From NCBI RefSeq assembly GCF_000003605.2, contig NW_003158753.1, forward strand, positions 90,551 to 107,245: a DNA stretch of 16,695 bases, written 5' to 3'. Shown in pieces: positions 1 to 9,684 of this stretch (position 1 is its first letter; every line of letters starts with the position of its first letter). Position numbers and translations under genes: made by a program. This DNA comes from Saccoglossus kowalevskii (taxonomy: Eukaryota > Hemichordata > Enteropneusta > Harrimaniidae). The notes under the pieces were generated by a model. That model was not told the DNA's origin and made no database searches. It saw only the letters and a list, made by a program, of their open reading frames with translations.

Positions 1-60
1 TTTGCATCCCAGCATATAGGTCTCATACACAATGGCATACGTATAGGTCCCATGCACGAT

Positions 61-190
61 GGCGTAATTGATATTCTGACATTTAGACCCTTACACTATG
101 ACATACTTGATATTCTGACATATAGACCCATACGCGATAACATAATTGATATTCTGGAATATTGGCACCTTAGACGATGGCATAATATGA
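61..190. repeat. Diverged satellite subfamily near the left end
   Basis: About three 40-bp units carry TTGATATTCTG where the main family has TTTGCATCCTG, and end in forms such as ACGATGG or ACTATGA instead of ACAATGG. The same replacement appears at the right end of the array. These units lack the ATTTGCAT octamer. Bases 1-60 before them are closer to the main family, so the true left border of the array is not visible here. Confidence 0.75.
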
Positions 191-2370
191 ATCCTGACAA
201 ACAGATCCTATACACAATGGAATAATTTGCATCCTGGCATATATGCTCATACACAATGGCATAGTTTGCATCCTAACATATTGGTTTCATACACAATGGC
301 ATAATTTGCATCCTGACATATAGGTCCCATACACAATAGCATAATTTGCATCCTGGCATATATATATATTCATACTCAATGGCATAATTTGCATCCTGGC
401 ATATAGGTCCCATACACAATGGCATCATTTGCATCCTGGCATATATATATTTTCATACTCAATGGCATAATTTGCATCCTGGCATATAGGTCCCATACAC
501 ACTGACATCATTTGCATCCTGACATATAGGTCCCATACACAATGGCATAATTTGCATCCTGGTATATGGGTCCTATACACAATGACATAATTTGCATCCT
601 GACATATAGGTCCCATACACAATGAAATAATTTGCATCCTGGCATATAGGTCGCATACACAATGGCGTAATTTGCATCCTGGCATATAGGTCCCATACAC
701 AGTGGCATAATTTGCATCCTGACATATAGGTCCCATACACAATGGCATAATTTGCATCCTGGCATATGGGTCCCATACACAATGGCATAATTTACATCCT
801 GGCATATATCTCCCATACACAATTGCATAATTTACATCCCGGCATATAGGTCCCATACACAATGGCAAGATTTACATCCTGGCACATAGGTCCCACACAT
901 AATGGCATAATTTGCATCCTGGCATATAGGTCCCATACACAATGACATCATTTGCATCCTGGCTTATAGGTCCCATACACAATGGCATCATTTGCACTCT
1001 GACATATATATTCCCGTACACAATGGCATCATTTGCATCCTTTCATATATATATTTTCATACTCAATGGCATAATTTGCATCCTGGCATATAGGTCCCAT
1101 ACACAATGACATCATTTGCATCCTGGCTTATAGGTCCCATACACAATGACATCATTTGCATCCTGACATATAGGTCCCATACACAATGGCATCATTTGCA
1201 TCCTGGCATATATATATTTTCATACTCAATGGCATAATTTGCATCCTGGTATATAGGTCCCATACACACTGACATCATTTGCATCCTGACATATAGGTCC
1301 CATACACAATGTCATAATTTGCATCCTGGTATATGGGTCCTATACACAATGGCATACTTTGCATCCTGGCATATAGGACCCATACACAATGGCATCATTC
1401 ACATTCTGGCATATATATTCCCATACACAATGGCATAGTTTGCATCCTGACATATATGTCCCATACAGAATGGCATATTTTGCATCCTGACATATAGTTT
1501 CCATACACAATGACATCATTTACATCCTGACATATAGGTCCCATACACAATGGCATCATTTGCATCCTGACATATAGGTCCTATACACAATGGCATAATT
1601 TACATCCTGGCATACAGTTCCCATACACAATGGCATAATTTACATCCTGGCACATAGGTCCACACACAATGGCATATTGTGCATCCTGGCATATAGGTCC
1701 CATCCACAATGACATCATTTACATCTGACATTTAGGTCCCATACACAATCGCATAATTTGCATCCTGACATACAGGTTCTATACACAATGGCATCATTTG
1801 CATCCTGGCTTATAGGTCCCATACACAATGACATCATTTGCATTCTGACATATAGGTCCCATACACAATGGCATCATTTGCATCCTGGCATATATATATA
1901 TTCATACTCAATGGCATAATTTGCATCCTGACATATAGGTCCCATACACATGGCACAATTTGCATCCTGGCATATAGGTCCCACACACAATGGCATACTT
2001 TGCATTCTGGCACATAGGTCCCATACACAATGGCATCATTTGCATCCTGGCATATATATTCCCATACTCAATGGCATAATTTGCATTCTGGTATATAGGT
2101 CCCATACACATGACATAATTTGTATCCTGACATATAGGTCCCATATACAATGGCATAATTTGCATCCTGACATATAGGTCCCATACACAATGGCATCATT
2201 TGCATCCTGACATATGGGTCACATACACAATAGCATAATTTGCATCATGGCATATAGGTCCCACACACAATGGCATAATTTGCATTCTGGCACATAGGTC
2301 CCATACACAATGGCATCATTTGCATCCTGGCATATAGATCCCATACACAATGGCATCATTTGCATCCTGG

Positions 2371-2530
2371 CTTATGGGTCCCACACACAATGGCATCATT
2401 TGCATCCTGGCTTATGGGTCCCACACACAATGGCATCATTTGCATCCTGGCTTATGGGTCCCACACACAATGGCATCATTTGCATCCTGGCTTATGGGTC
2501 CCACACACAATGGCATCATTTGCATCCTGG
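2371..2530. repeat. Four identical 40-bp monomers (homogenised patch)
   Basis: Four consecutive copies of the CTTATGGG / CCACACACAATGG / CATCATTTGCATCC subtype are identical base for base, starting at 2371, 2411, 2451 and 2491. Three more copies of the subtype lie at 2651-2770, one of them with CTTGTGGG, and more occur around 3011-3070. This patch is far more uniform than the rest of the array, as expected from recent local unequal exchange or slippage. Confidence 0.92.
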
Positions 2531-3544
2531 CATATAGGTCCCATACTTTATGGCATAATTTGCATCCTGGTATATAGATCCCATACACAATGGCATCATT
2601 TGCATCCTGGCATATAGGTCCCACACACAATGGCATCATTTGCATCCTGGCTTATGGGTCCCACACACAATGGCATCATTTGCATCCTGGCTTGTGGGTC
2701 CCACACACAATGGCATCATTTGCATCCTGGCTTATGGGTCCCACACACAATGGCATCATTTGCATCCTGGCATATAGGTCCCATACACAGTGGCATCATT
2801 TACATCCTAGCATATATATTCCCATACACATTGGCATAATTTGCATCCTGGCATATAGGTCCCATACACAATGGCATCATTTACATCCTGGCATATAGGT
2901 CCCATACAAATGGCATCATTTACATCCTGGCATATATATTCCCATACACATTGGCATAATTTGCATCCTGGCATATAGGTCCCACACACAATGGCATCAT
3001 TTGCATCCTGGCTTATGGGTCCCACACACAATGGCATCATTTGCATCCTGGCTTATGGGTCCCACACACAATGGCATAATTTGCATCCTGGCACATGGGT
3101 CCCATGCACAATAGCATCATTCGCATCCTGGCATATATATTCCCATACACAATGACATAATTTGCATCCTGACATATAGGTCCCATACACAATGAAATAA
3201 TTTGCATCCTGGCATATGGGTCCCATACACAATGGCATAACTTGCATCCTGGCATGTAGGTCCCATACACAGTGGCATAATTTGCAACCTGACATATAGG
3301 TCCCATACACAATGGCATAAATTGCATCCTGGCATATGGGTCCCATACACAATGGCATAATTTGCATTCTGGCATATGGGTCCCATACACAATGGCATAA
3401 TTTACATCCTGACACATATATTCCCATACACAATGGCATAATTTGCATCCTGACATATAGGTCCCATACACAATGGCATAATTTGCATCCTGGCATATGG
3501 GTCCCATACACAATGACATAATTTGCATCCTGACATATAGGTCA

Positions 3545-3705
3545 CATACACTATGTCATAATTGATATTCTGGCATATAGGATACATACACGATGCCGTA
3601 ATTGATATTCTGGCATATAGGTCACATACACGATGCCATAATTGATATTCTGACATATAGGCCCATACACGATGACGTAATAGACATTATGACTTATATG
3701 CCCAA
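3545..3705. repeat. Diverged satellite subfamily at the right end
   Basis: About four 40-bp units carry AATTGATATTCTG, with CACGATG in place of CACAATG in most of them. They match the variant units at 61-190 and lack the octamer. The final units break down into TAGACATTATGACTT and then unique sequence. A TGACGTAA motif sits in the last recognisable unit at 3673-3680. Confidence 0.85.
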
Positions 3706-3823
3706 TATGTTTAATTAAAAGTAGTGTGATAAATGTATTAATTCCACTTGAATAAATTATTGAAAACCCATTAAATATCCAATGAAAACCCTACTTGATC
3801 ATGGTACAGTACATAGTACATAC

Positions 3824-3866
3824 ATGTTAACTGTCTTTCTTTTCTTTGTTTTTTTCTTCTTGACAG
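3824..3866 (+). other. Strong splice acceptor (branch point, pyrimidine tract, CAG)
   Basis: A TTAAC branch-like motif at 3827-3831 is followed by about 30 bases that are nearly all pyrimidine, then TTGACAG ending at 3866. The branch-to-AG distance of about 35 bases is typical of animal introns. It is the best 3' splice site I found in the window. It could also be a chance pyrimidine run in AT-rich DNA. Confidence 0.45.
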
Positions 3867-4006
3867 GGCGGAGCGGTGAATCCGAAGAAACATGGCCCAT
3901 CCTAACAAACACGGCAAAATCCCCATCTGGCTATGGACCGATGACCTTAAATATATCCGATACCAAATTGTGTTCACATGCATTAGTCGAGACGCAATAT
4001 AACTGA
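3867..4006 (+). CDS. Possible terminal exon, unknown product
   Basis: This stretch follows the acceptor at 3866 and stays open for 45 codons in one frame (first full codon at 3869) to a TGA at 4004-4006. The peptide begins RSGESEETWP and ends ALVETQYN. It is hydrophilic, with no motif or family I recognise. Base composition is noticeably less AT-rich than the flanks. No upstream exon can be assigned, because the DNA to the left is satellite, and no AATAAA polyadenylation signal lies close downstream. An overlapping minus-strand frame (3771-4025) is also open, so openness is weak evidence. The case rests on the acceptor. Confidence 0.25.
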
Positions 4007-4015
4007 AGATGGCGG
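4004..4015 (+). promoter_or_regulatory. YY1-like motif TGAAGATGGCGG
   Basis: AAGATGGCGG matches the well-known YY1 binding core found in many animal promoters. The identical 12-mer TGAAGATGGCGG occurs again at 14352-14363. Here it overlaps the TGA that would end the possible exon, so the exon and promoter readings compete. Confidence 0.25.
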
Positions 4016-5169
4016 TGCTTACCACTCCAGCAACAGTAACGTTCCGAGTCCAATATGGTGATGCGCGATAATGTTATACAGCCTGTGAAACTTGATAAAT
4101 ATGACTTTCTAATACGCAGTTTTGCTTTAAGCTATCGCTACAGCTGGTTTAAGTTTCTACCAATACGGAAGAATTAGCGAATATATCGCCTGCCAGGCTA
4201 GCGTGCATGCTATCGACAAACAAAATACTTTATCTAATTGTTACATTTGTATGTCTGTATTTATGTATTTATTTCAACGTAAGCAAACGTTTGCCATGCA
4301 TTTCGTTCATCCGCTGACGCTCTTTACCTGCGCATTATGTCGACAAATCCCCTCCACATTTATTAAGAATTTTTCGATACAAATTTACAAAAGTAGGTTT
4401 TTAGCATGGAACAGTCTTTCAGCGAATCGGTAGACTGAAAAGTACCACTATATTTCAATGTAGTTGTCAATTGCACAGACATGTACAGTTACGACACGAA
4501 CGCTTTTCTCCCTCTAATTCCTTATACCTTATAATAGTTTCGTTGGTTTCCTTTTTTAATGTTTTAGGATATTTTGTTTAAAAACTTCAGAAAATAGTTA
4601 AATACTACTTTACACATATTAAGCGATTTATACATTTGTTTTTCAAATATTCTGAGTACATTTCTCTCGTCATCGTGTCTACTTATCTATGTAACCATGG
4701 TAATTCGAAAGAAAATGAAATGGACACATTTGAGTAGAAGTGTCGTAGCTGTCTCGCCCTCAACTAGTTATCGGCGCTCATTTGTTTCGAACATTTCCTC
4801 AAATGTTGCCAAGTTATTAAAAGTGAGAATCCAACGGAAAAACGTGGGCTGTCAGGACTAGTTTTTTTTAATTATCAATCTCACTGATGTGTATTTCAAT
4901 CAATGTTCGATTCAAAATAGACGCCGGATAACGACTTTGACTACGATTAAAATAGATCGTCGGATTTTCTTGGATTTTACAATATAGTTATATTGTATCC
5001 TGTCGTTCAGAAGACTTGGAGTAAATCCTACGTTGACTGTAAGTCAAGTAACTGCGATATAACTTTAGGGTACTTTTTATTGAAATTAATGCAAATCCTG
5101 ATATCTACGTTTGATATTTCCGGTATTAGGTTACATTGCTGACGTACGAAAGCGGCAGGCGTAACTTAC
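4016..5169. other. No gene seen; AT-rich unique sequence
   Basis: Frames here are short, and one of 76 codons at 4203-4433 has no recognisable content. The only structure noted is a palindrome at 4979-4996 (ACAATATA, two-base spacer, TATATTGT). Minus-strand donor-like sequence GTGGTAAGC lies near 4022-4017 without a convincing exon upstream. Confidence 0.6.
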
Positions 5170-5242
5170 CTCTGTAGAATATTATAACACCACAGCGAAG
5201 CATTTTCTTTTTCAATTTCCCCAGAATCTTCGAAAAAGTCAT
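5170..5242 (-). CDS. Possible first coding exon, unknown product
   Basis: On the minus strand an ATG at 5242-5240 opens 24 codons plus one base and runs to ACAGAG|GTAAGT, an almost perfect animal donor (intron begins at 5169). The peptide starts MTFSKILGKLKKKMLR and then turns hydrophobic (CGVIIFY). A lysine-rich start followed by the beginning of a membrane segment would suit a type II membrane protein or signal anchor. An in-frame stop lies a few codons upstream of the ATG, so this would be the true start. The next exon would lie at lower coordinates; I could not place it. The short length makes a chance hit quite possible. Confidence 0.25.
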
Positions 5243-5568
5243 CGCGAATGAAACTTTAGTTCTATTCAATCACGTCCATAGTTACGGAGACTCACAAAGA
5301 CGTAGCAATGTGCCAGGCATTCGAAAGATGACAGACTTCACAAAAAGAATTAGGAAATATGAATCCTGGGATTCTGTTATATGCAAATGCCATTCATCAC
5401 GTTCACATTGCGCCACACTGGAAATCGACTCAATCAAACGTGTTAATATTATTACTTTAAATAGCGATAAATACGATCAATGGACGACGGGAATGTGATG
5501 CATGGGCAACCCGAAATCAATAAATTGTCGACGCGATAGCAAGGAATGCGCGGTGCGAATGATAAACA

Positions 5569-5594
5569 TAAAATACACTTATTCGTGTATTTTA
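5569..5594. repeat. Perfect hairpin, 10-bp arms
   Basis: TAAAATACAC at 5569-5578 pairs exactly with GTGTATTTTA at 5585-5594 across a six-base loop. No function is implied by the sequence around it. Confidence 0.7.
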
Positions 5595-6037
5595 CAATTG
5601 TAAATCAGCAACATTTGTACCCGAGTATTTTACTATTCTATCGCACGTGTCAAGTTTTATTCAGAACTTATCATCTTTAAATCGTGAAATCCAAGGTTAT
5701 TTATTTATTATCTATTTTCTGATTTTTGGAAATGTACAATGTATTTAAATAACTATACCATATATGTTGTTATTAATTCAAATTGTTCGATTTATTATTA
5801 AGGTTGAAGCTTTACTAGCTTAGCCGATCACAGTTGGATATGAGTCGGGACCAAACAATATATTGTTAGTTTATTTTATATATATTGTTATTTTATCTTT
5901 ATGTATCGTCGTATTTATCAAATTATGAACACATTTTTGCGCCAATAATCGGATTTGTTAGGCACGATCGAACCAGTCTTCTGTCCGTATTTGTAACATC
6001 TCAACAAATCTTGGCATATAACTAAAACATTTGTAGT

Positions 6038-6075
6038 TTATTGTGAGGATCGGACCATTATTGTGAGGATCGGAC
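6038..6075. repeat. Short tandem duplication, 20-bp period
   Basis: TTATTGTGAGGATCGGAC occurs at 6038-6055 and again at 6058-6075, identical over 18 bases. It is a simple local duplication. Confidence 0.9.
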
Positions 6076-6720
6076 TATATATGTGTGAGTGTCGTATTTA
6101 TATTGCTATTCATAGCAGGGAAATGACTCGAATAAAAAGTTTATTTTGGACTAAACGACGAACGTAAATGAATTGTTTAAAGGATCTCCAAAATTGACAA
6201 TGTAGCTTATTACGCTGCTGCACCCCTAATCACGCGGCCTTGAAATAACTACACACTCATTGTATTAAGCAAAAATTTGTTAATATAAAATATTTATATA
6301 TAGGAACTATTTAATATATATTTAATTGATTCAAGTTTGTTCTTAAACGCGAATAGTCTTAATAAAGACATCAATCTCACTACCATACCGAAGTGTTTCA
6401 ATAAATAATTCCTACTATTTGAGCCAACGCTCGCAAAGGTATTATTGTCCATATGTAACGCTGTTTTCTGTATTCGTTTAAAATATGTCAATCCGCTATT
6501 TGGGAAATAAATAAAGTAATGCTAAACAACTTACATGTGTTTTTATGTTTCGAAATGATTATGTTGATGATATTATATGTTCTTATTTCATGTTGCACGA
6601 GTTACAGCAGATCTAAAAGAAATTGGAGAGTTTAGCAGTTAGCGCAAGATACAGGTTTAAGGAATCGTAGCCCAAACTAAGAATTTTAGAATGCTCTGCA
6701 CATTTGCACGGAAAAGTATG

Positions 6721-6805
6721 TTTTTGTTGTGCAAAAATACAAATAAAAATACAAAATCAAAATTAAAATACACAAGCAAAATCAAATACAAAAGCAAACG
6801 ACAAT
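6721..6805. repeat. A-rich low-complexity tract
   Basis: The + strand is dominated by ATACAAA, AAAATCAAA and AAAGCAAA words with almost no T-runs or G. It resembles a degenerate A-rich microsatellite. No retroelement body was recognised directly upstream. Confidence 0.7.
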
Positions 6806-7555
6806 ATCAGTATAAGTAAAGTACAAGCGAGATTAATGGTTGTGAGTCGTGATCACGTGGGCACAGTACGCAGAGAACATCCGCTATTAAGCCTCACAAG
6901 TTTCGTTGATGTGGAAATTATATTCATTATACAATATCTTGCAAGGTATATTGCAGCTGCAGAAAATCAATATAGAAAATTGCAGAAGCCATTGCGTAGA
7001 ATACTGTTCAAAAGGGGAAAAACGGGGATTTTAGAACAAGTATCAAATATGTATGGTATTGCATATTCACATAACAGTCCGTTGAAGAAGAAATCAAACG
7101 TATACTTAGTACAAATGCAATAATTAGACAATGTAACACACAATGAAACCGTTAAAGGCTCGTAGTCGCGTAGATGGTATTGACCCATACGATTCTAACA
7201 TCAAATGTTGCAGCAGAAAGTGCGTCCTCAAACATTTTAAATTGACAAATCTTAACGAAAAATTTGGTGCTTTATCATACTCATAATCATAGCAGCCCCT
7301 CCGTAAACAGCGTTTTAATGTTGTTTTACGGTGATGTAGTTTTTGTTAGCTGAATGAATAAATGTAGAAAAAAAGGAATAAAAATAAGTCGTTTAGCAAA
7401 TAAACCCAACAAATATCCGAATCATTGATATGCAAACGTGTGGAGATTTCAACACAATTTACCTTTCATTCTGGGTATATGAGCAGTTGGAGAAAAATAA
7501 TAACAATCTAGGATTACATATTAATTAACTTAGTTAGATACACATCAAAATGAAA
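6806..7555. other. No supported gene
   Basis: A 95-codon frame with a true ATG at 6836 runs to 7123. It encodes a basic peptide containing KLQKPLRRILFKRGKTG, but I see no family and no good splice sites around it, so I do not call it. An overlapping minus-strand frame is about as long. The rest is AT-rich with no structure noted. Confidence 0.5.
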
Positions 7556-7582
7556 TGACGTCAGAGCGGTTCTATTACGTCA
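7556..7582. promoter_or_regulatory. Paired CRE motifs (TGACGTCA and TTACGTCA)
   Basis: A palindromic cAMP-response element TGACGTCA lies at 7556-7563, and a CRE-like TTACGTCA at 7575-7582. They sit about 310 bp before the 78-bp array, which repeats TTACGTCA six more times. Binding by CREB/ATF-type bZIP proteins is the usual role of this motif; it is inferred here. Confidence 0.45.
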
Positions 7583-7892
7583 CACTAACATTGAGCAGCA
7601 GTCTACAAATTGTATTATTGAAATTCTGAAAAACTAACTTTGTAATAGACAGTGTAACTAATTCTCTGACCACATTCTTTCTACACATCTGTTTTAAGTG
7701 AAACGTCTTGCCTGTGGTCATTACGGCTTGTACAAAGCGCCCTCATTGTTTTATCGTGTGGACGAGCGAAGAGTTATAATTATATTCTATGACTCGCCCC
7801 CTCTAACTACAAGTGTTTTTGTGACGAAATTGAATGAAAGGAAGGTCGTTCATAGCAGCGATTTTGTAAGTTTGGACTACACTCGTTTCGTC
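7583..7892. other. No supported gene
   Basis: A frame of 85 codons at 7698-7955 begins at GTG, not ATG, and ends in the first repeat unit. It has no recognisable content. A GCGCCCTC word at 7737-7744 resembles half of a CTCF site but lacks the rest. Confidence 0.5.
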
Positions 7893-8293
7893 CATTTACG
7901 TCATTGTTACATCAAACAACTCCTTATCTTCAAGTTCCGAACTATAAAAGAATAACTGGTGAATTGGCGTCATTTACGTCATTGTTACATCAAACAACTC
8001 CTTATCTTCAAGTTCCGAACTATAAAAGAATAACTGGTGAATTGGCGTCATTTACGTCATTGTTACATCAAACAACTCCTTATCTTCAAGTTCCGAACTA
8101 AAAAAGAATAACTGGTGAATTGGCGTCATTTACGTCATTGTTACATCAAACAACTCCTTATCTTCAAGTTCCGAACTATAAAAGAATAACCGGTGAATTG
8201 GCGTCATTTACGTCATTGTTACATCAAACAACTCCTTATCTTCAAGTTCCGAACTATAAAAGAATAACTGGTGAATTGGCGTCATTTACGTCA
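7893..8293 (+). repeat. 78-bp tandem repeat, 5 units plus 11 bp, promoter-like unit
   Basis: Units start at 7893, 7971, 8049, 8127 and 8205, and an 11-bp partial copy (CATTTACGTCA) closes the array at 8293. The units are identical except for T to A at 8101 and T to C at 8191, so the array is very young. Each unit holds TTACGTCA (CRE-like), TTATCT (AGATAA, a GATA-factor site, on the minus strand) and TATAAAAG (TATA box); the 8101 change turns the third TATA box into TAAAAAAG. Because 78 is 26 codons, one frame reads a 26-residue repeat, but it has no ATG and the 8101 change creates a stop. I treat it as non-coding. Confidence 0.95.
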
Positions 8294-9468
8294 AACATAT
8301 TGCTTTTGCTTTACCTTACATATTTCTGTCAACATTCAAACAAACGTTAAAACTGCATCACCCTTGGGCAAGGTGTTGTGCCTTTAAGCCTTGGGTGGCA
8401 ACTTCCCACATAACAATTTTGGTTGACATCAGTAAGGGCATACGGTCGTAAAACTCATGTAAATATGCATAATATCTTTCAGTTTTCACGGGAAAACGAT
8501 AAGCGGTAAAAATGCATATAAATGATTAGTTTGCGTTCACTATTTGACTATCTTACTGGAGAGAAAACTGGTATTTTGATTTCGCGTAATTTATAGTCGC
8601 GCTTACCCTGAGTTTCGACAGCGCGCTGAGCTATACTCTTTGAGACATTTGAGCTGCGATTGCGCAGTTCGCCTACCTTAATAATCTGGACTTTGCCGCG
8701 TGACAACACTGCTTTGACAGCATATCAACATATTATGTACAGTGTATTTGTGAATGCAATGTGCAGCTCTCCGTGCATGTGCAGCTCGTTTCGGTGTTCT
8801 GATGCGAACTGGAAACGAAGCAGTGTGAAGCATAGCTGCACAGAAGGGTGGCTTCGGGTGTGTTTGTAAACAACATTATTCTTCGTCAGGCTGAAGCTGC
8901 TAAAATTAGGTTTAGCAACACAACCATGAAGTTAAAAAAAGTTTCGCCTTGGTTGACAAGGAACTGTGTGTCGAACTTTGTTGGGGTGAACATTTGTATA
9001 ATGGCATTAACTGTAAATTTTAAATCATGTCACAGAATATCCAGATCATTTTGCTAATTATTAAATCAATTCTCATTAGGACCCTTGAGCGCCAGAGTCA
9101 ACTTCTGACACTGTTCACAAAATAGTTCCATTTATAGTCTGCTCTTTTTGACATAAATAAATAAATAAAGAGTTTTAAAACATAATGCATCATAAGTGCT
9201 TCAATCGTTATTATATGTATGCATCTTGTCACTCATATCAGTTCTCAGCTATGCATGCCCTTTGGGACACTTCCCATCAAATCACAACTCAAAGGCATTT
9301 ATTTTCCGTTTCAAAAATGTTATATAATGGCAGATTTATGTTATTAAATTAAGTTCAAATTACTCCGAACATACAAATTGAACGCCGCTACTGGCTCATG
9401 TAAGTAACATACACGCCTTAGCAACTTGTGTGAAGGGAGACCGCATTTTCTCATTTCACTTGTTCAAA
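8294..9468. other. No gene seen
   Basis: Two overlapping frames of 69 codons (8660-8869 and 8848-9057) show nothing recognisable. Bases 8350-8400 contain CCTTGGGCAAGG and CCTTGGGTGG words that look like part of a dispersed repeat, which I cannot name. An ATAAATAAATAAATAAA run lies near 9152-9170. Confidence 0.5.
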
Positions 9469-9510
9469 GGGGGGATAGAAGATCTGGAAATACGGGAAGG
9501 TAGGGAGGGG
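9469..9510 (+). other. G-rich, purine-rich patch
   Basis: G runs of 6, 3, 3 and 4 lie at 9469, 9494, 9503 and 9507 in an otherwise AT-rich region, and the purine bias extends to about 9530. The first spacer of 19 bases is long for a G-quadruplex, so folding is doubtful. Confidence 0.4.
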
Positions 9511-9669
9511 CTCAAAGAAGAAAGCAAAGTAACAAATATGTAAATACAGAAGATAGTGCTTCTGGGTTATTCTTAGATCATCCGAATTCGAACGTTTTCG
9601 AGAATTAATAGTTGTGTTCACAACAAATGTGACAAGTGACTAATATGTCACGCCCTGTAGAGTTGAAGC

Positions 9670-9684
9670 GCGTCAAAATGACGC
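9670..9684. promoter_or_regulatory. Inverted CRE half-sites
   Basis: GCGTCA at 9670-9675 and TGACGC at 9679-9684 form a perfect inverted repeat around AAA. The wider spacing differs from a standard CRE, so bZIP binding is uncertain. Confidence 0.3.

Larger units (their letters stand above)
1..3705. repeat. 40-bp tandem satellite array, about 90 monomers
   Basis: The region is a head-to-tail array with a 40-bp period, and the left edge of the window cuts it. The consensus on the + strand runs GGCATAATTTGCATCC, then TGGCATATAGG, then TCCCATACACAAT. Main variants are GGCATCATTT for GGCATAATTT, GACATA for GGCATA, CTTATGGG for CATATAGG, and longer monomers with an AT run. Most units keep ATTTGCAT, which on the minus strand is the POU octamer ATGCAAAT; I counted 59 exact copies by eye. 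The last units decay into unique AT-rich DNA near 3705. Long open frames on both strands follow from a stop-poor unit whose length is not a multiple of three, and I do not treat them as genes. The family is not one I recognise. Confidence 0.97.
5243..6720. other. No gene seen; AT-rich sequence with small palindromes
   Basis: No frame of interest was found. Perfect small inverted repeats occur at 5569-5594 (10-bp arms, 6-base loop) and 5854-5867 (AACAATATATTGTT). AATAAA-like hexamers are common, as expected at this base composition, and are not counted as polyadenylation sites. Confidence 0.6.

Noticed and set aside
425-3528. Long open frames on both strands in the 40-bp array, up to 163 codons
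   Set aside because: They repeat with the 40-bp unit, occur in several registers at once, and shift with indels. They are products of a stop-poor monomer and not evidence of a protein.
1-3705. CRISPR array
   Set aside because: The whole 40-bp unit repeats with scattered substitutions, there are no unique spacers, and the DNA is animal-like.
3771-4025. Minus-strand frame of 84 codons opposite the possible exon
   Set aside because: No recognisable content, and it runs antisense through the polypyrimidine tract, giving an artificial RRKKQRKERQ run.
6836-7123. 95-codon frame with a true ATG
   Set aside because: No recognised family and no supporting splice or promoter signals; an opposite-strand frame of similar size overlaps it.
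7904-8350. Protein with 26-residue repeats encoded by the 78-bp array
   Set aside because: The frame has no ATG (it begins at TTG), a stop at 8099-8101 interrupts it, and no usable exon joins it from upstream. The unit content fits regulatory DNA better.
8350-8410. Named SINE or tRNA-derived element
   Set aside because: The CCTTGGG words look familiar as repeat sequence, but I could find no A and B box pair, tail or target duplication.
9469-9510. G-quadruplex
   Set aside because: Only three closely spaced runs of three or more G; the fourth is 19 bases away.
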